Assembly: GCA_030149625.1 (NCBI GenBank)
Contig: JASLHP010000044.1
Coordinates: 1-5,855, forward strand
Length of the DNA stretch: 5,855 nucleotides
Direction of reading: 5' to 3'
Source: Solirubrobacteraceae bacterium
Lineage (GTDB): Bacteria; Actinomycetota; Thermoleophilia; Solirubrobacterales; Solirubrobacteraceae
The notes under the pieces are model-generated. The model was not told where the DNA came from, ran no database searches, and was given only the letters and a program-made list of their open reading frames with translations. Below are positions 1 to 5,077 of the stretch, in pieces (within the stretch, counting starts at the first letter, position 1; the number at the start of each line of letters is the position of its first letter). The position numbers and the translations under genes are program-made.

Positions 1-736
1 CCCACAGCTGCTCGAGCTGGTTGCGATCGCGCAGCGTGTCCATCGCCTGCCAGAATCCCTCGTGGCGGAATGACGCTAGCTGCCCTTGGCTGGTGAGCTC
101 GCGCAGGGGTCCCTGCTCCCAGGTGGTCTGGTCGCCCTCGAGATAACGACCGACCTTGGGAGAGAGCACGAAGAAGCCACCGTTCAGCCATGTGCCGTCG
201 CCGCGCGGCTTCTCCTCGAAGCGCAGCACGCGTGTGCCGTTGAGCTCGACGGCGCCGAAGCGCCCGGGAGGCTGCACCGCGGTGACCGTCGCGAAGGCTC
301 CCTGCTCGCGGTGGTAGGCGATCAGCGCGGAGATGTCGACGTCACTCAGACCGTCGCCGTAGGTGAAACAGAAATCCTCATCGCCCACGTACGGCAACAC
401 ACGCTTCAGACGTCCACCGGTCATCGTGTCCTCGCCGGTGTCCACGAGCGTCACTTTCCACGGCTCCGCGCCCGAGCGGTGGACCTCGACCCCGCCGCGA
501 GCCAGGTCGAAGGAGAGATCGCACGTGTGCAGGTGATAGTTGGCGAAGAACTCCTTGATCATGTAGCCCTTGTAGCCGAGGCAGACCACGAACTCGTCGA
601 CGCCGTGGGCGGCATAGATCTTCATGATGTGCCACAGGATCGGCTTGCCGCCGATCTCAACCATCGGCTTTGGGCGCATGGTCGTCTCCTCACTGAGCCG
701 CGAGCCCTGGCCACCCGCGAGGATCACCGCCTTCAT
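1..736 (-). CDS. rfbF: glucose-1-phosphate cytidylyltransferase (CDP-glucose pyrophosphorylase), 3' end outside window
   Basis: This cytoplasmic enzyme joins CTP and alpha-D-glucose 1-phosphate to give CDP-glucose and pyrophosphate, the first step towards CDP-3,6-dideoxyhexoses and related sugars for O-antigen or other surface glycans. Reading from the ATG at 736, 245 codons are open to the window edge without a stop. The family is about 257 residues, so only about a dozen C-terminal residues are missing. Seen: the nucleotidyltransferase signature LAGGQGSRL (residues 6-14) followed by RPKPM (21-25); YGDGLSDVD (126-134), which holds the metal/substrate Asp; FEEKP (173-177); NGGFFV (185-190); and GFWQAMDT (227-234). 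The EETTMRPKP stretch and the GRFGAVEL segment (159-166) fit the cytidylyltransferase subfamily better than the thymidylyl (RfbA) type. The start is set by MKAVILAGG; upstream there is only a weak GG-rich ribosome site. It lies 220 bases downstream of fumC on the same strand. A CDP-glucose 4,6-dehydratase (rfbG) would be expected just beyond the left edge (inference). Confidence 0.93.
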   Translation of the reverse strand, partial: MKAVILAGGQGSRLSEETTMRPKPMVEIGGKPILWHIMKIYAAHGVDEFVVCLGYKGYMIKEFFANYHLHTCDLSFDLARGGVEVHRSGAEPWKVTLVDTGEDTMTGGRLKRVLPYVGDEDFCFTYGDGLSDVDISALIAYHREQGAFATVTAVQPPGRFGAVELNGTRVLRFEEKPRGDGTWLNGGFFVLSPKVGRYLEGDQTTWEQGPLRELTSQGQLASFRHEGFWQAMDTLRDRNQLEQLW

Positions 737-905
737 CGTGCCCGACCGCGAACGCACGACGCTCCCGCGGACAGGAACCTTCTTGACGTCCTGACTAACG
801 GCATGCCGTTCGGCAAGCTAACAGGCGCCACCCTGGCGGTCGAGAGTCCGAGCGGCGAAGCCCTGCCAGCCTAAAACCGCGGGCACGTCGTGTCTCTAAC
901 CGAGA

Positions 906-924
906 TGCGGACCGCGCGTCCGCA
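906..924 (-). terminator. candidate terminator hairpin downstream of fumC
   Basis: TGCGGAC-cgcgc-GTCCGCA is a perfect 7-base-pair inverted repeat with a 5-base loop. It begins about 32 bases beyond the fumC stop in the direction of fumC transcription. No T-run follows on the minus strand; the next bases form a small TCTC/GAGA repeat (893-905). A U-less hairpin is common at gene ends in high-GC bacteria, so a terminator or mRNA 3'-end stabiliser is plausible, but termination is inferred. Confidence 0.4.
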
Positions 925-936
925 GCGAGACCGGCG

Positions 937-951
937 CGCGACGACGTCGCG
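937..951. repeat. near-perfect palindrome CGCGACG-a-CGTCGCG beside the fumC stop
   Basis: The two 7-base arms are exactly complementary around a single central base. As RNA this would fold as a 6-bp stem with a 3-base loop. It lies just 6 bases past the fumC stop codon, upstream of the 906-924 hairpin in the fumC transcript, so the two could act together as a tandem terminator. The very high GC of the region means short CG-rich palindromes also arise by chance. Confidence 0.35.
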
Positions 952-956
952 TGAGC

Positions 957-2279
957 TCAGCGGTTGCCGCGCGCGATCTTACGCAGATCGATCGTCGCGT
1001 CATACAGCTTCGCGTCGACGCCTTCCTCGAGCGCGACCTCGCGCAGCGGCCGTCCCGAGTCGGTCGCCTTCTTGACGATCGCCGCGCCCTTGTCGTAGCC
1101 GATCGCGCCGTTCAGCGCCGTGGCGACCGCGAGCGTGCCACCCGCCGAGGCGGCGACGCCCGCTTTGTTTACCTCGATGCCGTCGATGCACTTCTCGGCG
1201 AACGCGCGCATGGCGGAGGACAGCAAGCGCAGCGACTGCAACAGGTTGCGCGCGATCAGCGGGATGCGGACGTTGAGCTCGAACTGTCCCTGCATGCCAC
1301 CGAGCGTGATCGCGGTGTCGTTGCCGATCACCTGCGCTGAGACCTGCAGCACGACCTCGGGCATCACGGGGTTGACCTTGCCGGGCATGATCGAGGAGCC
1401 CTTTTGCAGCTCAGGCAGGTAGATCTCGGCGATCCCGGTGCGCGGGCCGGAGCCCATCAGCGCGAGGTCGTTCGCGATCTTCGTGAGCGAGACCGCGACG
1501 ACCTTCAGCGCGCCGGAGAGCTCGACGAGCGCGTCGCGGTTGGCCTGCGCCTCGAACGGGTCGAGCGGCGCCGCGATCTGCTTGAGGCCCGAGTCCTTCT
1601 TCAGGCGCGCGCGCACCTTCTCGGCGAAGCGTGCGTGCGTGTTCAGGCCGGTGCCGGTGGCGGTGCCGCCAAGCGGGATCTGCCCGACGTGAACCAGCGC
1701 GGACTGCACGCGCTCCTGCGCGAGCGCCATCTGCGCGGCGTAGCCGGCGAACTCCTGGCCGAGCGTGACGGGCACGGCGTCCATCAAGTGCGTGCGGCCC
1801 GCCTTGACGACGTTCTGAAAGCTCTTGGCCTTCTTCGCGAACGAACGCTCGAGCTGCTCGAGCGCTGGCAGCAGCTCGTGCTGGGCGACGTCCAGTGCCG
1901 CGAGGTGCACGGCGGAGGGAAACACGTCATTGGAGGACTGTCCCATGTTGACGTGGTCGTTGGGATGCACGCCCTCGCCGGCGAGCTTGGCGATGACCTC
2001 GTTCGCGTTCATGTTCGTGGACGTGCCCGAGCCGGTCTGGAAGACATCGATCGGAAACTGGCGGTCGTGCTTGCCTGCGGCGATCTCCGCGGCGGCTTTC
2101 TCAATGCGAGTCGCGCTGCGTTTCGAGAGCAGCCCAAGCTCGCCGTTCACGGCAGCGGCGGCTCCCTTGATGCGCGCGAGCCAATGAACGACGGACACGG
2201 GCACGGTCTCGCCGGAGATCGGGAAGTTCTCGACGGCCTTGGCGGTCTCCCCGCCCCACAGCTGCTGCTCGCTCGGCAT
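957..2279 (-). CDS. fumC: class II fumarate hydratase (fumarase C)
   Basis: This enzyme reversibly hydrates fumarate to L-malate in the TCA cycle. It is an iron-free cytoplasmic homotetramer of the aspartase/fumarase superfamily. The protein is 440 residues, shorter than the usual 460-470. Seen in order: substrate-site QTGSGTSTNMN (81-91); HPNDHVNMGQSSNDVF (105-120); GRTHLMDAVP (161-170) with the catalytic His-type residue H164; GGTATGTGLNTH (204-215); and the superfamily signature GSSIMPGKVNP (294-304), with mobile-loop catalytic Ser S295 plus K301 and N303. The C-terminal small domain (about 365-440) is present, ending in an LYDATIDLRKIARG segment. The G-T-S/N-M-N and GSSIMPGKVNP pattern fits fumarase rather than aspartase or argininosuccinate lyase. 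The start ATG has a strong GAGGAG ribosome site 7 bases upstream, and no other ATG/GTG/TTG occurs in frame up to the stop at 2355-2357. Relative to E. coli FumC the N-terminus lacks about 14 residues, including the usual RxExDxxG segment. It lies 75 bases downstream of the hydrolase-fold gene, so co-transcription is possible. Confidence 0.96.
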   Translation of the reverse strand: MPSEQQLWGGETAKAVENFPISGETVPVSVVHWLARIKGAAAAVNGELGLLSKRSATRIEKAAAEIAAGKHDRQFPIDVFQTGSGTSTNMNANEVIAKLAGEGVHPNDHVNMGQSSNDVFPSAVHLAALDVAQHELLPALEQLERSFAKKAKSFQNVVKAGRTHLMDAVPVTLGQEFAGYAAQMALAQERVQSALVHVGQIPLGGTATGTGLNTHARFAEKVRARLKKDSGLKQIAAPLDPFEAQANRDALVELSGALKVVAVSLTKIANDLALMGSGPRTGIAEIYLPELQKGSSIMPGKVNPVMPEVVLQVSAQVIGNDTAITLGGMQGQFELNVRIPLIARNLLQSLRLLSSAMRAFAEKCIDGIEVNKAGVAASAGGTLAVATALNGAIGYDKGAAIVKKATDSGRPLREVALEEGVDAKLYDATIDLRKIARGNR

Positions 2280-2286
2280 CTGGTTT

Positions 2287-2292
2287 CTCCTC
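2287..2292 (-). promoter_or_regulatory. ribosome binding site of fumC
   Basis: The minus strand reads GAGGAG, then 7 bases, then the ATG at 2279. This near-ideal Shine-Dalgarno sequence supports the short N-terminus of the fumarase as its real start. Confidence 0.8.
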
Positions 2293-2323
2293 GTCAGACG
2301 GGTATTGACGTGCCCTGAACGTG

Positions 2324-2340
2324 CTCCAGAGACCCTGGAG
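2324..2340 (-). terminator. hairpin between hydrolase-fold gene and fumC (weak terminator/attenuator candidate)
   Basis: CTCCAG-agacc-CTGGAG is a perfect 6-bp inverted repeat with a 5-base loop, 14 bases past the hydrolase-fold stop and upstream of the fumC ribosome site. There is no T-run after it. It could end the upstream transcript, set the ratio of the two genes, or protect processed mRNA ends. Its role is inferred from position alone. Confidence 0.3.
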
Positions 2341-2354
2341 ACCTGCCGGGAACC

Positions 2355-3194
2355 CTATCCGCAGAAGGCCGCGAGCTCCCTGGCGAGACCGACGGGATCG
2401 TCGTAGGCCATCAGGAAGCCGACGCTCTCGAGCACGCGCAGCTGTCCGTGCGGAAGCATCGCGAGCGCTTCTTCAGCCGGAGCGAGTGGGTGCAGGCGAT
2501 CGCGGTCGGCCCACAGCAGCAGCACGGGCATGTCCAGCCGTGAGTAGCACTGGAGCAGATGTGCCTGCGCTCCGCGCGGCCAGTTGCGGGCGCACTTGGC
2601 CCAAGAGCGAGCAAGGCTCGAGTTGCCGGGGACGTCGGCGAAAGCGTGGCGCACGAGGTCCACGGCGGCGGGATTGTCGCGAGCCGTGAGGCGTAGGCCG
2701 CACTCGGGCGCGAACACGACGCCCGCGCCCGAGGCGAGCAGACGATCGAAGCCCGAGACGGCAGCGAGCCGTGTTGTCAGCCGCCAGGCGGCGCGCGCGA
2801 GAGCGTATGTGGGCGGCGCGTGCAGGCGGTTGGGCATCAGCACGAGCCGCGCGGGGCGAACGCGTTCGCTGAGCACGGCGTGCAGCAGGATCTCCGCCCC
2901 GGCTCCGTGACCGGCGAGCAGCGGCCGCGGCCCGAGCACATCGGCGGCGAATCCGGAGAGCACGTCCGCGAACCAGTCGAGCGTGTAGGGATGACGAGGG
3001 CGATCCTCGGAGTCGCCGTGCAGAGGCAGATCGGGGAGCACCACGCGGTAGCGGTCCGCGAGCCCCTCGACGGCGGGCTCCCACTCCTTGTGCGAGAGCA
3101 GCTCCGAGTGCAGGAGCGCGAGCGGCGGCCCGGTGCCGAGCTCGCGATAGGCCACGCGCGCACCGTCAGTGTGATGGTAGAGGCGCAGCTTCAC
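2355..3194 (-). CDS. alpha/beta-hydrolase-fold protein with substituted catalytic residues (probable pseudoenzyme)
   Basis: This 279-residue protein has the alpha/beta-hydrolase layout. It shows strand-loop LALLHSELLSHKEWEP (25-40), YRVVLPDLPLHGDSEDRP (49-66), the elbow region LLAGHGAGAEILL (92-104), a helical cap (about 125-215), and MPVLLLWADRDRLHPL (222-237) with the probable catalytic acid D232. It ends in LESVGFLMAYDDPVGLARELAAF (255-277). The family normally has G-x-S-x-G at the elbow, but here it is G95-H96-G97-A98-G99. The usual Gly-His before a (W/F)LxxEDP-like segment is G259-F260. The oxyanion-hole HG is H29-S30. The classical Ser-Asp-His hydrolysis is therefore unlikely, and the role is unknown. 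The frame is intact and full length, which argues against simple decay. The GTG at 3194 is chosen because homology begins at VKLRLYHHTDG, like other hydrolases that open with a short beta-hairpin. No strong ribosome site precedes it. The open frame continues upstream, opposite the divergent glycosyltransferase, but that part is not hydrolase-like. It is probably transcribed ahead of fumC. Confidence 0.82.
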   Translation of the reverse strand: MKLRLYHHTDGARVAYRELGTGPPLALLHSELLSHKEWEPAVEGLADRYRVVLPDLPLHGDSEDRPRHPYTLDWFADVLSGFAADVLGPRPLLAGHGAGAEILLHAVLSERVRPARLVLMPNRLHAPPTYALARAAWRLTTRLAAVSGFDRLLASGAGVVFAPECGLRLTARDNPAAVDLVRHAFADVPGNSSLARSWAKCARNWPRGAQAHLLQCYSRLDMPVLLLWADRDRLHPLAPAEEALAMLPHGQLRVLESVGFLMAYDDPVGLARELAAFCG

Positions 3195-3398
3195 GCCGGA
3201 ACGCCGTCGCTGGACACGTGTGCATCGTAGGCCCACTCGGATCGCCTCCGCCGGGCCGGGTTTCCTCACACCGCGCAGCCTGGCGCCGGACATCGAGTCA
3301 GACACATCACAAGCCCCGCTCAGCCCGGTTTTACTGGCTGAATCTGACAAGCCGGACGACGGCTCTCGGACGCTCCGATCCGCCCTTACCCTGACCGC
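3195..3398. promoter_or_regulatory. divergent intergenic region expected to hold promoters for both gene runs
   Basis: These 204 bases separate the hydrolase-fold gene (minus strand) from the glycosyltransferase run (plus strand), so promoters for both directions must lie here or within the flanking coding ends. Part of it is noticeably more AT-rich than its surroundings (about 3300-3350). It contains the inverted repeat TCAGCC-10-GGCTGA (3320-3341) and a smaller AGCCG-5-CGGCT (3350-3364). I find no hexamer pair with good spacing on either strand. The glycosyltransferase GTG has no clear Shine-Dalgarno sequence, so leaderless or weakly initiated translation is possible. Confidence 0.4.
3320..3341. 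repeat. inverted repeat TCAGCC-N10-GGCTGA in divergent promoter region
   Basis: These are perfect 6-base arms around a 10-base AT-richer centre (CGGTTTTACT). The centre-to-centre arm spacing is 16 bases. It lies roughly midway between the two divergent genes, in the least GC-rich part of the gap. This is compatible with a dimeric regulator's operator, but arms this short can also occur by chance. Confidence 0.25.
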
Positions 3399-4352
3399 GT
3401 GCCCAGCTCGATAGACGTCGTGATCGTGGCCTACGACAGGTATGAGCTCACCCGCAGCTGCCTGCGCCACCTGAGCGCGCAGACGGTCGATCACCATGTG
3501 ATCCTGGTGGACAACGGCTCGACCGACGACACGCGAGCGCGTGTGCGCCGCGAATGGCCGCAGGTCCAGCTGCAGTGGTTCGACGACAATCGTGGCTTTG
3601 CCGAGGCCTGCAATCACGGCGTGGCCGCGGGCCGCGGCGAGGTCGTCGTGCTGCTCAACAACGACGTCGACTGTCAGCCTGACTTTCTCGAGCTGCTCGT
3701 CGCACCGCTGTGCGATCCGTCGGTCGGCTCGGTCGCCTCGCTGATGCTGCAACCGGGGGGCGAGAGCATCGACTGCGTGGGACTGACGGCCGACGCCGTG
3801 CTGGCTGGGTTTCCACGCCTGCACGGACTGCCCAGCGGCCGCGCGCGCGATGCCGCGCCGACGCTCGCGGGCGCCGCCGGCACGGCGGCGGCGTACCGGC
3901 GCCTCGCCTGGGAGCAGGTCGGCGGGCTGGACGCGACGATCTTCGCGTATATGGAGGACCTCGACCTGGCCCTGCGGCTACGGATGGCGGGCTGGCGGTC
4001 GGTGGCCGAACCGAACGCCGTCGGTGTGCACCTGGGCTCGGCGACGAACGGACATCGATCGGCGTGGCAGCGGCTTCAGGGGGGCTTCGGCCGCGGGTAC
4101 GTGCTACGACGCTACGGGCTCCTGCGTGGGCGCACCGCGACCCGCGCGCTCGTCACGGAGGCGGTAGTCGTGCTGGGTGACCTGTTGATCTCGCGTGACC
4201 TGGCGGCGCTGCGGGGACGGCTCGCGGGATGGCATGCCGGGCGCGCGCGACCGCGACTTCCGCTCCCGCCGGTGGAATGCGTCGATCATGGCATCAGTTT
4301 CCGCGACTCGCTCGCGATGCGCCGCGGCGTCTATGCGCAGCGCGCGGCCTGA
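3399..4352 (+). CDS. family 2 glycosyltransferase (GT-A fold, rhamnosyltransferase-like)
   Basis: This 317-residue protein probably transfers a sugar from a nucleotide donor to a growing surface glycan on the cytoplasmic face of the membrane. Donor and acceptor cannot be read from the sequence. Seen: IDVVIVAYDRYE (5-16) opening the nucleotide-binding fold; VDNGSTDDT (37-45); DDNRGFAEACNHG (62-74), typical of WbbL-like enzymes; the metal-site equivalent of DxD, LLNNDVD (85-91); GAAGTAAAYRR (158-168); and GGLDATIFAYMEDLDLALR (175-193), whose ED pair (186-187) supplies the usual acceptor-activating acid. GVHLGSAT (209-216) follows. No membrane segment is evident, and the C-terminal tail is Arg-rich. 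The GTG start places the first beta-strand at residues 5-10 as in relatives, and nothing better lies upstream. It leads a three-gene run, ending 17 bases before the next start. Confidence 0.9.
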   Translation: MPSSIDVVIVAYDRYELTRSCLRHLSAQTVDHHVILVDNGSTDDTRARVRREWPQVQLQWFDDNRGFAEACNHGVAAGRGEVVVLLNNDVDCQPDFLELLVAPLCDPSVGSVASLMLQPGGESIDCVGLTADAVLAGFPRLHGLPSGRARDAAPTLAGAAGTAAAYRRLAWEQVGGLDATIFAYMEDLDLALRLRMAGWRSVAEPNAVGVHLGSATNGHRSAWQRLQGGFGRGYVLRRYGLLRGRTATRALVTEAVVVLGDLLISRDLAALRGRLAGWHAGRARPRLPLPPVECVDHGISFRDSLAMRRGVYAQRAA

Positions 4353-4369
4353 GTGCTCGCGAGAGCGAG

Positions 4370-5056
4370 ATGGGCACGATCGATCTTCCCCTCGCGACCG
4401 CGCTGCGCGACAGCCTGGGCCTGCGACGAGCCGTGGAGACGGGCACCTACCGCGGCAGGACCGCTCGCGCGCTTGCGCCGCTGTTCGAGCGCGTCGTCAC
4501 GGTCGAGCTCTCACGCGCCCTTTATGAAAGCGCCGCGGCGGCGTTGAGTGACATCTCCAACGTGGAGGTGATCCACGGACATTCAGCCGAGGTCCTGGCG
4601 AAAGTCGTGCGGCCGCTCGTCCCCACCTTCTACTTTCTCGACGGCCACTGGAGCGCGGGTAAAACGGCCGGCTCGAGCAACGAGTGCCCGGTGCTCGACG
4701 AGCTTGCGGCGATCGGCCCAGCGCATCGCGATGACTGTCTCGTGATCGACGACGCGCGACTGTTCACGAGCTCGCCGCCGCCGCCGCACGACCCCGCGCA
4801 ATGGCCGACGATCCTCGACGTCTTCGACGCGCTTCGCCTGCAACGTCCACAGCACACGGTCACGCTGCTCTTCGATCAGATCATCGCGGTGCCGTCGCGG
4901 GCCAAGCCACTGATCGACGAATACGGAGCGCGGATGCACGCGGCAGACGTCGGGCTGCGCCAGCGCGCTCTCGACGTGCTCGTAGCGACGCGCGAACGCA
5001 TCGCTCACGCCCGCGCCGCGAGCACCGTAACCCGCCAACGCTCACACCGATCCTGA
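4370..5056 (+). CDS. class I SAM-dependent methyltransferase-like protein
   Basis: This 228-residue protein looks like a Rossmann-fold methyltransferase. Seen: a motif I variant AVETGTYRGRTARAL (21-35), VVTVELS (42-48) with the acid E46 expected to hold the SAM ribose, and NVEVIHGHSAEVL (64-76), the motif III region. YFLDGHWSAG (88-97) follows, then NECPVLDEL (104-112) and CLVIDDARLF (123-132). The DGH and IDD positions match the places where Mg-dependent sugar O-methyltransferases (TylF/MycF/NovP type) carry metal-binding and catalytic Asp residues. Metal dependence is inferred. The substrate is unknown; a sugar of the neighbouring glycan is the simplest guess. ATG 4370 is preferred over the in-frame ATG at 4229: the earlier start would overlap the glycosyltransferase by over 120 bases and its extra 47 residues look like a shadow translation. 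A modest GAGAG site lies just upstream of 4370. The tight spacing (17 bases before, 21 after) indicates one operon with both glycosyltransferases. Confidence 0.78.
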   Translation: MGTIDLPLATALRDSLGLRRAVETGTYRGRTARALAPLFERVVTVELSRALYESAAAALSDISNVEVIHGHSAEVLAKVVRPLVPTFYFLDGHWSAGKTAGSSNECPVLDELAAIGPAHRDDCLVIDDARLFTSSPPPPHDPAQWPTILDVFDALRLQRPQHTVTLLFDQIIAVPSRAKPLIDEYGARMHAADVGLRQRALDVLVATRERIAHARAASTVTRQRSHRS

Positions 5057-5077
5057 CGGCGGTCGACGCACGACGCC

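Larger units (their letters stand above)
737..956. other. intergenic region between fumC and rfbF with several inverted repeats
   Basis: This 220-base gap separates the fumC stop from the rfbF start, both on the minus strand. The fumC-proximal part holds two perfect inverted repeats (906-924 and 937-951, annotated separately). The middle holds two short ones: TGCCG-tt-CGGCA at 804-815 and CGCCA-ccc-TGGCG at 826-838. I see no coding potential beyond shadow frames. On the minus strand, a TCGACC / 17 bases / TAGCTT pair (843-838 and 820-815) is the best sigma-70-like promoter guess for rfbF. It matches the consensus poorly (4/6 and 3/6) and is not annotated as a promoter. Confidence 0.5.

Noticed and set aside
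815..843. Possible sigma-70-like promoter for rfbF on the minus strand (TCGACC, 17 bases, TAGCTT)
   Set aside because: Only 4/6 and 3/6 consensus matches. In 220 bases such a pair can arise by chance, and the spacer is occupied by a small inverted repeat. Not annotated as a feature.
86..874. Plus-strand open frame of 262 codons opposite rfbF
   Set aside because: It is a shadow of the minus-strand cytidylyltransferase, whose conserved motifs can be read codon by codon from 736 down to the window edge.
1404..2318. Plus-strand open frame of 304 codons opposite fumC
   Set aside because: It is entirely antisense to a complete fumarase with all family motifs. Its composition (rich in Arg, Leu, Gly, Val, Asp and His) is typical of a reverse-strand shadow, with no recognisable domain.
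2355..3824. Long minus-strand open frame of 489 codons that would extend the hydrolase-fold protein by 210 residues at its N-terminus
   Set aside because: The extension runs across the divergent intergenic region and antisense to a well-supported glycosyltransferase. It shows no domain signature, while hydrolase homology starts at the GTG at 3194. Long antisense frames are expected in GC-rich DNA.
4229..4369. Possible N-terminal extension of the methyltransferase-like protein starting at ATG 4229
   Set aside because: It would overlap the end of the preceding glycosyltransferase in another frame by 124 bases. The added 47 residues are rich in Arg and Ala and low in pattern, as out-of-frame translations of GC-rich genes are. 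The ATG at 4370 fits operon spacing.
4739..4800. SSPPPPHD proline run in the methyltransferase-like protein, considered as a linker between two domains or a frameshift scar
   Set aside because: The frame and codon use continue unchanged and sensible hydrophobic segments lie on both sides. It is better explained as a surface loop after the IDDARLF motif.
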